A DNA stretch of 64,000 nt from NCBI RefSeq assembly GCF_018687715.1, contig NC_056762.1, forward strand, positions 24,852,864 to 24,916,863. Direction: 5' to 3'. The stretch comes from Carya illinoinensis (taxonomy: Eukaryota > Streptophyta > Magnoliopsida > Fagales > Juglandaceae). The number at the start of each line of letters is the position of its first letter. Position 1 is the first letter of the stretch. The position numbers were made by a program, and so were the translations under genes. The notes beneath the pieces were generated by a model. That model saw only the letters and a program-made list of their open reading frames with translations. It ran no database searches and was not told the origin of the DNA. Shown piece by piece: positions 24,546-35,386 of the stretch.

Positions 24546-25951
24546 TTCATAAAAAATTTAATCCAAATTACTTAGCCCAATAAGGTGGAAAAATCTCCAA
24601 TATGCCACTTGTCATTCTAACATTGGCCTCTTGGCACATTTTCTCAAAATTAATTAAGTACTAAAAATTCTCCAAAAAATGCTACTAAACCAATCAAGAT
24701 CCAAAAATTTCATTTTCCTCCAAATCAATAATGCACTAGAACCTTGATAATTCTAACTAAACCCGAAGTATATGGTCATTTTACTAACTTAAAAATCTAA
24801 AAATGTTCTTATTCTCAAACAGCCCAACTCCTAATTAACTAGAATTAAAGCTACTAAGGTCAAGGCCTAAGGAGTGTTTTAGGCGGGGTGTTACAATAAT
24901 GGATAACCTATCATAAAAACTTAAACAAACTAACTAGTTATTAGCAAATATATTGTGACAAAATCAAAGCTTAGGGTCTAGAAAATAATGCATTTTTTGT
25001 GATGAAAACAAAAATTATGGTTGCTTTTATATTTTCTCACAGTTTTGATTGCTTTATATCTGTATTTTCAAAATATGAATGTGATTTAATATTTTTTTTT
25101 AAAGGAAACATAGTAAATTTATTGATATAATTAACAAATGAAAGCAAGAATACATGAATGACATTTCTACCTCATCCTCCTCACTCTCTAAAGCGTACTT
25201 AGCCAACACATGTGCTACCATATTGATATTTCTTCTCACATGGACTACAGTCCAATGATCAAATTGAGACAAAACAAACTTGGCATCCCATAAGATAACT
25301 CCTGAGCTATGGAACTGTGAAGTGTTAGGCTAGATATTGTGAATCGCTTGCAGTGCATCCTCTTTCAAGATTATCCTTCTCAAACCTAGGTTTCTTGCAA
25401 AAATGATCGCCTACAATGCTCTACTTGAGACTTTGTTGTGAAGGAGTCAATTAACATATACCTTCACATGCTTCTAGAAGCCATCACCATTCCTTCAAAA
25501 TCCCTTATAACAATACCTATGCCAACTCTACCAACCTCATGTTTGACTGTAGCATCCCAATTCACCTTGTAAATGCCTAAAGGAGGAGGTTCCCAACGAG
25601 TATGATTGCTTCTAGAGTCACCTTTAGAAACTACCTTTGAAGTTTGGCCTTCTTGATACTCTGCTAGAAATTGTCTTGCTTGCTACATTGCCAAGTTTGG
25701 ATAGATAATTTTGTCTTGAAAAATGAAAGAGTTTCTCCTCTGTCAAATTTTCTTTGCTATTATAATAAACTCCTCCAAGGATTCTAAAAAATCAATAATA
25801 TTAGCTAACAAGTTCATAAAACCTGATACAGACAAGGCACACTTCTGAATTCTTAAAAGAAGTGTTCCATACATCCTTAGTTGTAGGACAATCCCAAATT
25901 GCATGAATAATTGATTCTACTTCTCTTAAACAAATAGGGCAATTTGGAGAC

Positions 25952-26395
25952 TCAACAAGCTCTCCATGTAAATACCTTTGCTACATTAGGGATATTCAAC
26001 TTCCATATCTTCAACCAAACATCTTTTTGAGAGTTAGAACTTGAACCTTGTCCTTTAGCCCTTTCTTCCATCTCCTTATGCAAATGGTATGCAGCCTTTA
26101 CAGAGAAGATACCATTCTTAAAGCATCTCCAAGCAATCCTGTCTGGACAATTATAAACACTACTAGGAATTTTCTTAACAATTGCAGCTTCTGTAGTTGA
26201 AAATATGGAATCAATCAATGAAGTATTCCAATACTTGTGATCTGGATCAATAAGGGCAGCAACACACTCATCACCATCTAACTCTTCGACAAGACTTTGA
26301 ATTCGAAAAGACAATGGTTGAGGAATCCATATATCTTTCCAAATTCTCATGTACTGTCCATTGCCAATCCTCCATAAAGATCCTTCCTCCACCAA
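25952..26395 (-). pseudogene. LINE 2 zf-RVT domain fragment
   Basis: A 147-codon open frame: GSLWRIGNGQYMRIWKDIWIP at the start, IAWRCFKNGIFSVKAAYHLHKEM in the middle and KIWKLNIPNVAKVFTWRAC at the end, the usual segment between RT and RNase H in plant LINEs. It belongs to the minus-strand element and is not an independent gene. Confidence 0.8.
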
Positions 26396-26609
26396 GTTCT
26401 TTGCTGCATGTATACTTCTCTAAATGTAGGAAGGCTTTGACCCAAGTTTAGCTTCAAAATATGAGGAATGGGAAAAACATTTCAATTTCAAAATCTTACT
26501 TGGGAGTGCATCAGGTCTTTGTAATAATCTATAACGTTGTTTTGCAAGTAGAGCGATGTTAAAACTTTCTAAATCTCTAATTTTTTCCTTCACTATGCTA
26601 CAAATCCCA

Positions 26610-26882
26610 CTAGAATTGCTTCATAATTCTATTTATCTCTCTTAACAAAGAAGAAGGAAGCTTAAAGACTCCTATACAATAAGCGGGAAGGGATTGTACC
26701 ACAACTTTTAGAAAAATCTCATTTCTAGCCTTTGAGGGGAATTTATTTTTCCAATCATTGACTCTACTCCTCACCTTGTCTAAAAAGCTGTAGAAAGCTT
26801 TTGCTTTTGATCTACTTATAAGAGCAAGTAGACCAAGATATGTTTCATATGAATTTGAAGCCCTAACCCTTGTTATACTCAA
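26610..26882 (-). pseudogene. LINE 2 reverse transcriptase thumb fragment
   Basis: Frame with YLGLLALISRSKAKAFYSFLDKVRSRVNDWK and FLKVVVQSLPAYCIGVFKLP, matching the RT C-terminal region of plant L1 elements (YLGLP, WK.K.LS..GRE, IP.Y.MS.F.LP as usual patterns). The expected GREI is FPSKARNEIF here. Confidence 0.8.
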
Positions 26883-27239
26883 GATGAATCTCTTAGTCTC
26901 CTCCCTTGTGTTTTTGCTAAAATGAATGGAAGTCTTATCTTTGCCAAGCCTTTATCTAGATGCTTGTTCATAGAGGCTTAGGATTTCAAGCATTTGACTC
27001 CACTCCAATGCATTTGATCTACAAAATAACAAGATGTCATATGCAAAAAATAAATAGTTAGCAGAAATTTTACCACTGGCAATTGGAATACTTGTGATTA
27101 CTTTGTTGGTTAAGTAGAGCACTCACTACAACAACAAAAAAGATTTTGGGACGGTTTTGGTTTGGGACGAAATAAAAATCATCACAAAAAATGAGATTTA
27201 GGGACAAATTTCATATTTTGTATCAAAAAAATGATGGAA

Positions 27240-27785
27240 GGTGTAGACTGTTCGAACGCGTTCAAATGGTATAGTTAGGACCAAAAAATTGTCTTTAATA
27301 ATAAAACTATTCAAATGCCAATCTATACCGTTCAAACAATATTAAATAAACATTCGAACATATATTATATTTGGTTGAATGATAATTTGGCGCATTAAGT
27401 GAAAACATTTAGCGGGATATTGACTTGCCGTTCGAAAGTCATGCTACACCGTTCGAACATTGTGCTATACCATTTGAAGATACAACTACACCATTCGAAT
27501 AGTAAGTAATCAATATTCAAACGTAAATGTAGCGTTTGAATGGTGATCATAGTTTCTTTCTTTTTTTATTTAGAATTATACTTATATTAACTAGTAATTT
27601 ATGGCAAATTTATCAAATAAATATCAGGAAAACTATAAATCAATAATTAGTTCAGAAAAGTCAAAACTATGACTTCTACGGGAACTTATATTGTACAGTA
27701 CCGTTCGAACTATAGTTAACCAGTTCGAACAGTATTTAACCCGTTCGAACTATTTATTTTACCGTTTGAACAGGTTAGATATTCT
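27240..27785. repeat. CACTA left subterminal GTTCGAAC repeats
   Basis: At least ten words of the type CCGTTCGAAC, GTTCAAAC or ATTCGAAC in both orientations, for example TACCGTTCGAACTATAG near 27697. Similar words occur at 40580-40760, 43355-43430 and 46800-47140, which are the other CACTA-derived pieces. Such arrays are where transposase binds in En/Spm elements; this one is inferred by position. Confidence 0.72.
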
Positions 27786-28050
27786 ATATTTACAATTAGT
27801 ATATTAATATATATATATGCTAATTATCATCTATATAGTATAGTATATTAGTATATACTACTATATATATTAGTAATTGTTAATTATAATATAGTATAGT
27901 TATCACATTATATTTCTGGGAACATACTATATGATAAAAATACTATATTATATTTATTATAATATATAGTATATTATCACATAATATTTTTGTATATAGT
28001 ACTATATATTATGATATGATATAGTACATGTTATACATTATATGATATAT
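27786..28050. repeat. AT-rich low-complexity DNA
   Basis: TATA-type degenerate microsatellite inside the CACTA element (repeats of TATATAGTATA kind). It was the target of the solo LTR with duplication TATAT. Confidence 0.7.
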
Positions 28051-28190
28051 ATATTGTCACAACCCCACCCTATCAAGACCGAGATCGTGATCTCGTACCT
28101 GTTCTTTTTCCTATTATAAATTTAAATTTATTTATAAATAAATGCCCATATTGTTATTAGTATTTTTTTTAAAAAAGAAAACACGTGACA

Positions 28191-30270
28191 TGTGATGACC
28201 CGCTTTCACGTGTTTTTTTTCACTGAAGGGTTGTTTTTATTTTAATTAATATATTAGTTTATTTATTTTAAATTATTGCGTTTTAAATTTAGTTTTATTT
28301 GTTGGATGTTGTATTTTATTTATTTATTTATTTATTTGTTTCACGGTTTTTTAATCTCTTTCTCGGCGGTTTTGTTTTGTTGTCCGGAGTGAGAATTGGA
28401 CCTCATTTCTCCCTACATCTCTTTTTTTTCCTTTTTCCCTTTTTCTCTTTTCTTTTTCTTCTTTCTTTTTCTTTTTCTTTTTTTTTTCTTTCTTTTCTTT
28501 TTCTTCTTCTTCCTTTCTTTCCTTCCCGCGTCGACTCTCTCTCTCTCTTCTCTCCCACGTCGTAAGCCAGCTCAACCCCTCGACCCACCGCCGAATGGCC
28601 ACCGTGCGGCACACCACCCCCACCGGTCGAAGCCCCTCCCTCCGGCGCACCACCCCACCAAATCCCAGCCCCATCCGGCCGGCCGTTTGGCCGGAAAACG
28701 CCCTTGAAGCCCCATGGTTTTTGCCCCGATCCGCCGCCGTCACTCCACCTCCGGCCACCACTTCTTCACCACTTCATCACCGGTTCCTTGCCGTCCTAAC
28801 CCACCCATTTCCAGCCCCTAATAGCCACCGGAACAGCTCCCACGAGCTAGCTTTCCATTTTGGAAAATCCGGCCTCCCTCCACCGTTTTCGCCGCCACCA
28901 ACGGCCAACCACCACTTCCAATAGCTTCATAATCATCCTTAGACCATTCCCTATCAATCCCAAGCCTTGGTTCGTCCCCGTTCAAAAGTAGGTATTTTAC
29001 AACCCACGGCCACAGTGAATTTTCACTGTTACGTTGCTTTCTCTCCGCCGTTTGCAACGCCGCAAGCTTTCTAAAAATACCATATAGCGCTGTAAGTATT
29101 TTTCAAACCCTACTTTCAGATTTAAATATATTTTGCTCATTCAATAATTTATCTGCTGGTTGGTTGATTCTGGACTGAGTCCGAGGAGTTCGGGGGTCGG
29201 ATGGATGGAGGACGGAGTTGCTTGTTTTATTGATTTATGTTGGTTGATTATTTTTGTGCATTGATATGGCATTTACATGGTGCATGCACGTGCATTTTTA
29301 TTTAATTGAGAAAAGCCTGTTTTATTGGTGTAAGTGGACTTACGGGTGCGTGTGTATCAGGACCCCAATCGGGATGGGGTATTATCTCAGTGGAGCTCCT
29401 CTGGTCACTCAGGAGCAGAATAAACTGAGTGATGTCCCCTGGGTTGTCGCTGGGCGAAGACGGGAGCGGAGGCTAGGGGATGCTTAGCTACGAACGCGCC
29501 GGGCGTGGAACCGGGCATCGCTCTACGCACCGACTCCGTGGCCCTTCGCTGGCGAGGGCTAGAGGATGCTTGGCTACGAACGCGCGGGGCGCGGAACTGG
29601 ACATCGCTCGTTAGGTGTCACATGCATGGTGGTACTCTGCGGTGTGGCACTGGAGCCAGGGTGTGCGGATGACCCCTAGGGGAGGTCATGGTGCATACGG
29701 ATAAAATGGATAATGGTTTGAGATGGATAAAGGCCAAATGTGACTTTTGGCGTGATATTTAGAAAGGATGTGTTTTTGGGCCAAATGGGTTTTTTTGGCG
29801 TGTGTGGAAAAATATGTTTTATGGGTTTTGTGCTTTGGGCATACTTGATGCATATTGTTTGAGTTCTATATGTTTTTATCTGGTGGTGTTTGGATTTTAC
29901 TTACCTGTGGTACCATCTTTTTGGCTCCGTAGATTTTGGTGCAGGATTCGAAGAGGAGGAGGAGGCTGAGCCTGAGGATGCGGCTCCGCCGGAGTTTTGA
30001 GTCGAAATTATGCTTTATAGTTTGGTTTAAAACTATATTTGTGTTTTTTGCAATATTTTATTTATGTATGTTTTAAACAGCTTGTTTTATATTAAGAAAA
30101 ATTCTGGTACTTAGTTATATGACTTTCGTTATCCGCTGCGTGTTTCTTCGTGCACATATGTTACTTTTGCACACACTTGGCACTCGTCGATAGGGTGGTG
30201 ACCCGGGTTGTCACCATCCGGACGTCTCGATTTTTCCCGTGTCCGTGCGTGAGGATTTGGGGGCGTCACA
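28191..30270 (+). repeat. Chromovirus 5' LTR
   Basis: 2,080 bases, TGTGATGACC..GGCGTCACA. It contains a long pyrimidine tract (about 28418-28530), a GC-rich block, and a partial internal duplication of the GATGCTTGGCTACGAACGCG block (29478 and 29568). By eye it differs from the 3' LTR at only a few percent of positions. Confidence 0.93.
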
Positions 30271-30272
30271 GG

Positions 30273-30284
30273 TGGTATCAAAGC
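30273..30284 (+). promoter_or_regulatory. Primer-binding site (initiator Met tRNA type)
   Basis: TGGTATCAAAGC two bases after the 5' LTR end, one change from the common plant TGGTATCAGAGC complementary to the 3' end of initiator tRNA-Met. Confidence 0.8.
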
Positions 30285-30572
30285 GGTTTGGCTCTGGGTA
30301 AAACCACATATCCCGTAGGTAGTACCAGAATGTTTTTTTTTAGGTTGTGTTTTAAAAATTAAGTTAAGTACAGTTATTTAATTTGTTTTAAGTGTTTTAT
30401 TTGTTTGAACTTGTTTGTTTGTTTTTATTTATTTAGTTATGTTTCTACAAGTTGGTTTCTTTTGTTTTGTGTGATGTGGTGTTGGTCTTTGGTTCTGTTT
30501 TTGTTTGTTGTTGGTTTTATTTGTTTTTATTTTCTGAAAGGGGGTCAAAGGTTGTGGTGGCAGGAAAAAAAA

Positions 30573-31788
30573 ATGGGGAGACCAAGGAAATCTACTCAGG
30601 AGCCACGAGACAACACCTCAAGAGATGACTCCATAGTCGAAGCAATACGGGAGATGACGGAGTTCATGCAGCAGAATATTAGGCCACAACAGACAGGGCC
30701 TTGGCTACAACAAGAAGGACCTTGGCCACAACAAGGGGGTCCCTGGCCACAACAAGGAGGGCCTTGTCCACAGCAAGGAGGGTTTTGGCCACAACCAGGA
30801 GGTCCTTGGCCACATCAGGGAGGGCCTTGGATGTACCCAGGAGGGTCCAGTAGCATGGTGCAAGCCGGATGCACCTATGAGCGCTTCCTGGCGCATAGAA
30901 CTCCACACTTCACTGGAGAAGAGGATCTACTTCAAGCTGAAAAATGGATCAAAGACCTGAAAAGAACTTTTGAGGTGTGTAGTTGCACCGAGGCGCAATA
31001 GGTACTCTACGCCAATTATCTGTTGCAAGGCACCACGTCTGATTGGTGGGATACCAAGAGGGTGATGCTGGAATCAGAATTGGGATCTTTCGCTGCTGTG
31101 ACCTGGCAGCGCTTCAAGAAAGAATTTAATGACCGCTTCTTTCCCGCAGCGGTAAGGAAGCAAAAGGCAAGAGAGTTCTCAAATTTGGTCCAAGGGGGCA
31201 CGATAGTGGAACAGTACGCCCGGAGATTCATAGAACTTGGACGATTTGCTCCCCACCTTATCACCACAGAGGAGATGCGAGCTGATCGTTTTCAGGAGGG
31301 ACTATGCCTTGATATACGCCGTATGGTGGTCAGCCATCGGATATCCACTTTTCAGGAATTAGTGGATGCGGCCACCCTTGTGGAGCCAGAAAATAATCTG
31401 AGTGTGGGCTCCCCTCCAGGACATAAGAGGCGGAGTTTTTCTGGCAAAGGAAGCAGCTCGGGTTTGCCTCAGAAATTTGTTCAGCGGACCGGAACTCGAC
31501 CTCAAACGTCCTCAGGTGTTCGTATGGGAGGACGAGTGCCAATTTTTGGAGCATGTAATAGAGCTCATGAGGGCGAGTGTCGGCTGGGTAGTGGACCCCA
31601 GTGTTACCGGTGCAGCCAAGTGGGACATATTGCTCGGGAATGCCCTGTCAGAGTTCAAGGAAGCCGTGGAGGTAGACATGGTGGCAGAACCAATCCGAGA
31701 CAAGCAGTGCAAGCCCGGGTTTATGCTGTCACACCCGAAGAGGTGGATGATGAGGCACCAGCGACCCATGATGCTGGAGTAATTACAG
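30573..31788 (+). pseudogene. Chromovirus gag with CCHC knuckle
   Basis: Start chosen at MGRPRK (30573), preceded by A-rich leader sequence. Residues about 42-95 are a glutamine/proline/glycine tract built from a 7-residue repeat (GPWPQQG-like, 30690-30850). Then the capsid domain: YERFLAHRTPHFTGEEDLLQAEKWI before, and SDWWDTKRVML and WQRFKKEFNDRFFP after, a TAG at 30999-31001. A nucleocapsid CCHC knuckle, CYRCSQVGHIAREC, lies at about 31602-31643. The single TAG splits it in frame. The frame meets TAA at 31797 unless a candidate intron starting at 31789 is removed. Confidence 0.82.
30690..30852 (+). repeat. 21-bp tandem repeat coding GPWPQQG
   Basis: Seven or so degenerate copies of a 21-base unit (GGACCTTGGCCACAACAAG type) in gag, giving a Pro/Gln/Gly/Trp-rich segment upstream of the capsid domain. 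Low-complexity N-terminal extensions occur in some plant gag proteins; a tryptophan in every unit is less usual. Confidence 0.8.
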
Positions 31789-31885
31789 GTATGGATTAAT
31801 TTAATTTTAAGTTGGATTTAATTTTTGGTATTTTTGGTTTCTCCTTTGCTTTTTTGGATTTCATGGGTTAATGTGTTTGGTTCAG
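31789..31885 (+). other. Candidate intron in chromovirus gag-pol
   Basis: 97 bases, donor ACAG|GTATGG, acceptor TTTGGTTCAG|GAAG, T-rich. The upstream frame is phase-compatible with the downstream protease-RT frame (1+2 bases at the split codon). Unspliced, the frame stops at 31797-31799. Gag text ends VITG before the donor, and protease text begins at R (31888) after the acceptor, which is the expected continuity for this family. Splicing is not shown; it could also be insertion or drift that happens to fit. Confidence 0.55.
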
Positions 31886-34800
31886 GAAGAGTCTGTTTGT
31901 ATGAGTTTTATGCTTGCACTTTGTTTGATTTCGATGCTTCACAGTCGTTTGTATCTTCCACTTTTGCTTGGGTGTGTAATTTGGTCACGGAACCGTTGCC
32001 GAAGTCTATGGTAGTGGCTCTACCTGATGGTGAAATGGTGTGGTGTTCCAAGGTTGCTTTGAGATGCTCGTTAAATTTTGAGGGAAGGTTCTTGAATGCT
32101 GATTTGGTGGTGTTTAAGCTGTTGGGTTTTGATATCATCCTCGGGATGGATTGGCTATACCGATATTCTGCGAGTATTAATTGTAGAAGTCGGATAATTA
32201 GCTTTCAGCTTCCAGATGGTGATTGTCTGGAATTTGCGGGGAGTAAATTGAAAGAAAAGCCGATAATTATATCAGCAATTCAAGCAAGAAGAGAGATTGC
32301 ATGGGGAGCAGATGCATTCTTAGTTCAGATGGTGTCCACGCCGTCCGAGGAGAAGTCTTTGGCAGACATTCCAGTTGTGGAAGAATTCCCCGATGTGTTT
32401 GTGGATGACTTGTCCGGACTACCCCCTGTGCGGGAAATGGAATTTGTTATAGACTTGGAACCTGGAGCGGCTCCTGTGCATAAAGCTCCTTATCGCATGG
32501 CACCGGCTGAATTAAAAGAGTTGAAGACTCAGTTGCAAGAGCTAGTAGAGAAGGGATTTATTCAGCCTAGTACTTCACCGTGGGGTGCACCAGTTTTGTT
32601 TGTTAAAAAGAAAGATGGAACCCTCCGTATGTGCATAAATTATCGGGAATTGAATTAGGTGACCATAAAAAATAAATATCCTCTCCCACGGATAGATGAT
32701 TTATTTAATCAGCTTCAAGGAGCAGCTGTGTTCTCTAAAATTGATCTGAGGTCGGGATACTACAGCTGAGGATCAGAGACAAGGATGTGCCTAAAACTGC
32801 TTTCAGGTCGAGGTATGGGCATTATGAATTTAAGGTGATGCCGTTTGGGTTAGCTAATGCCCCTGCTGCTTTCATGGATTTAATGAATCGAGTATTTCGA
32901 CCTTATCTGGATTCCTTTGTGGTGGTATTCATCGATGATATTCTGATTTATTCCCGAGACGTTGAAGAGCATGTGTGTCATCTTCGTCTGGTACTTGAGA
33001 AATTGAGAGAACACCAGTTGTACGCCAAGCTCAGCAAGTGTGAATTCTGGTTGGAAGAAGTTAGATTTCTTGGGCATGTGATTTCCCGAGACGGAGTGGC
33101 TATTGATCCTAGTAAGGTGGAAGCCATTTTGTCATGGCAGCGCCCGACTACAGTGCGTGAGATCCGGAGTTTCTTGGGGCTTGCCAGATATTACCAAAGA
33201 TTTGTGAAGGGATTTGCTCGACTATCCGGACCTCTCACAGCTTTGACTCGGAAGAATACAGAATTTGTTTGGTCAGATAAGTGTGAGAGAAGCTTCCAAG
33301 AATTAAAGAACAAGTTGACGACGGCACCAGTGTTAGCGCTCCCAGAACCGCATAAGCCATTTGTAGTCTTCAGTGATGCGTCTAAGTTTGGTTTAGGTTG
33401 TGTCCTTATGCAGGAAGGACGGGTTGTTGCCTATGCATCTCGTCAGCTAAAGGACCATGAGAAGAATTATCCGACGCACGATTTAGAATTGGCTGCGATT
33501 GTTTTTGCTCTCAAGATCTAGCGGCATTTCTTGTATGGGGAAGCTTGCGAGGTATTTACTGATCACAAGAGCTTGAAGCATTTGTTTTCCCAAAAAAATC
33601 TGAACATGAGGCAGAGGCGATGGCTAGAGCTAATCAGTGACTATCAGTGTGAGATCAAGTACCATCCGGTGAAGGCTAATATAGTTGCTAATGCTTTGAG
33701 CCGAAAGTCGCACTTGGAAGATAAAGCCGAGCCGTCAGAATTGGATTCGTTGCTTTGTGGGATGAGAAGGCTCCTTATTGAGAGTTCACAGCAAGAAGAG
33801 ATTTTATCTTCAGTTCTTGTTATTCGGGTAACTGATTTTGAAGAATTGAAGACTCTTCAAAGGAAGGATCCAAAGCTGCTGAATATCAGAAAAAGAGTTA
33901 GAAAATCTCGAGGGCCGTTGCATTATAGCATGGATAAAGATGGGATACTTCGGTTCCGAGATCGCAGAGTGGTCCCCAAAGATTCGGAATTCAAGGAGCG
34001 GATCATGGCAGAAGCTCATGCGGCCCCTTATTCAGTTCATCCCGGCAGTACAAAGATGTACCGGGACTTGAAGAAAAATTACTGGTGGGATGGAATGAAG
34101 AAGGATATTGCCTTATATGTTGAGAAATGCCACACATGCCGTCAAGTGAAGGCCGAGCATCAAAGACCTGCAGGTATGCTCCAACCCCACCCTATTCCTG
34201 AGTGGAAATGGGATGACATCACGATGGACTTTGTAGTGGGTTTGCCGAGAACGCCTAGTGGGAAAAATTTTGTTTGGGTGATTGTTGACCGGTTAATGAA
34301 AAGTGTTCATTTCCTGCCTGTTAATAACACCGACTCCTTGGGTAAGTTGACACGCTTGTACGTGAAAGAAATAGTGCGGCTGCACGGCATACCAAAGAGT
34401 ATAGTGTCGGATCGAGACCCAAGGTTTAGGTCGCAGTTCTGGAAGAGTTTGCAGGCATCTTTGGGTACTAAGTTGAAATTCAGTACTGCATATCACCCGC
34501 AGACAGACGGCCAATCAGAGCGCACCATTCAGACCTTTGAAGACATGTTGCGAGCATGTGTCATGGAATTTCAAGGGAGTTGGGAAAATCATTTGCCGCT
34601 CATCGAGTTTGCATATAATAACAGCTTCCATGCGACCATTCAGATGGCTCCCTATGAAGCTCTTTATGGGAGAAAGTGCAGGTCGCCCTTGTGTTAGGAT
34701 GAAGTCGGGGAGAGTAGGATAATTGGACCCGAAATAATTCAAGAGATGCAAAGCCAAGTCCGAATCATCAGAGATAAAATGGCGGCAGCGCAGAGTCGCC

Positions 34801-35267
34801 AGAAAAGCTACGCTGATACCAGGAGGAGAGGGTTATCTTTTGAAGTTGGTGATTGGGTTTACCTTAAAGTCTCTCCCATGAGAGGTGTTAAGCGTTTTGG
34901 TAAGAAGAGGAAGTTGGATCCGAGGTATGTCGGCCCTTTTCAGATTCTGGAGAAGGTAGGGTCCGTCGCCTATAGAGTTGCTTTGCCAGAGTATTTTGGG
35001 GATATTCAAGATGTCTTCCACGTATCATCCTGGAAGAAGAGCTTTGGACAGCAAGAGCCACGCTTCGTCGACCTAAAGGGTATTCAGTTGCAACCGGATC
35101 TCACTTATGAGGTTGTTCCGTCGCAGATCATGGATTGGAAGGAGCAACAGTTGAGGTCCAAGACGATACCTCTGGTTAAGGTGGCGTGGGGAGATCCGTT
35201 AGCTCAAGACTTCTCTTGGGAGCGAGTAGCGGACATGAGGGAGCAGTACCCATACTTGTTTGAATAA
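31886..35267 (+). pseudogene. Chromovirus pol: protease, RT, RNase H, integrase, chromodomain-like end
   Basis: Protease: FDFDAS (about 31923) where LFDSGAS is normal, so the active-site loop is changed, followed by [38 protein letters not shown], then TAG at 32656; a one-base loss near 32771; [13 protein letters not shown]; catalytic FIDD at 32928-32939. RNase [23 protein letters not shown] at 33519, [10 protein letters not shown]. Integrase: [17 protein letters not shown] zinc site, then [16 protein letters not shown] and GQSERT for the DDE triad; TAG at 34695. C-terminus: YVGPFQILEKVG (GPY/F module), then a chromodomain-like stretch (about 35105-35260). Stops at 33519 and 34695 replace likely tryptophans. 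Confidence 0.88.
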
Positions 35268-35371
35268 TGAAGGTATGTATCTTAATCTTGGTCACAGCTG
35301 GTTTATGTGTTTTTATGTGGCTTGTTTTAAGTTGGTGGTTGATCTTGCAAATTTCGAGGACGAAATTTGTT

Positions 35372-35386
35372 TTAAGGGGGGGAGGA
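35372..35386 (+). promoter_or_regulatory. Chromovirus polypurine tract
   Basis: TTAAGGGGGGGAGGA immediately before the 3' LTR start (TGTGATGACC). It follows the stretch GAGGACGAAATTTGTTTTA, which I remember as common just upstream of this tract in plant chromoviruses. Confidence 0.8.

Larger units (their letters stand above)
20553..24895 (-). mobile_element. Solo LTR, 4.34 kb, long-LTR family
   Basis: Ends are TGTGATGCTC at left and GGGTGTTACA at right, so on the minus strand it reads TGTAACACC..CATCACA. The 5-bp duplication ATAAT flanks it exactly (20548-20552 and 24896-24900). No gag or pol text lies inside, so it is most simply a solo LTR left by recombination. Internal marks: a 56-bp tandem duplication (21415-21526), a minus-strand TATA box (about 23016-23024) and a run of GGCCCA-type motifs (about 23995-24545). 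Very long LTRs such as this occur in several plant gypsy lineages; the lineage cannot be named without the coding part. Confidence 0.82.
25092..27123 (-). mobile_element. LINE 2, 3' piece (RT end, zf-RVT, RNase H, tail)
   Basis: The 3' end of an L1-type LINE on the minus strand. From right to left: RT palm with LFFAYDILLFC (FAYD at 27036-27047), RT thumb (26610-26882, SYETYLGLLALISRSK), zf-RVT (25952-26395, DRIAWRCFKNGIFSVKAAYH), RNase H (25140-25600, NWDATVKHEVGRVGIGIVIRD and HVRRNINMVAHVLAK) and a 9-base A tail read on minus (25092-25100). The frame breaks at 27123 exactly at the CACTA border and resumes at 47286. Confidence 0.87.

Noticed and set aside
28299..28924. Overlapping open frames rich in Phe/Leu or Lys/Glu and Pro
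   Set aside because: They lie in the chromovirus 5' LTR and recur in the 3' LTR at 35494-36108; caused by a pyrimidine tract and GC-rich U3/R sequence.
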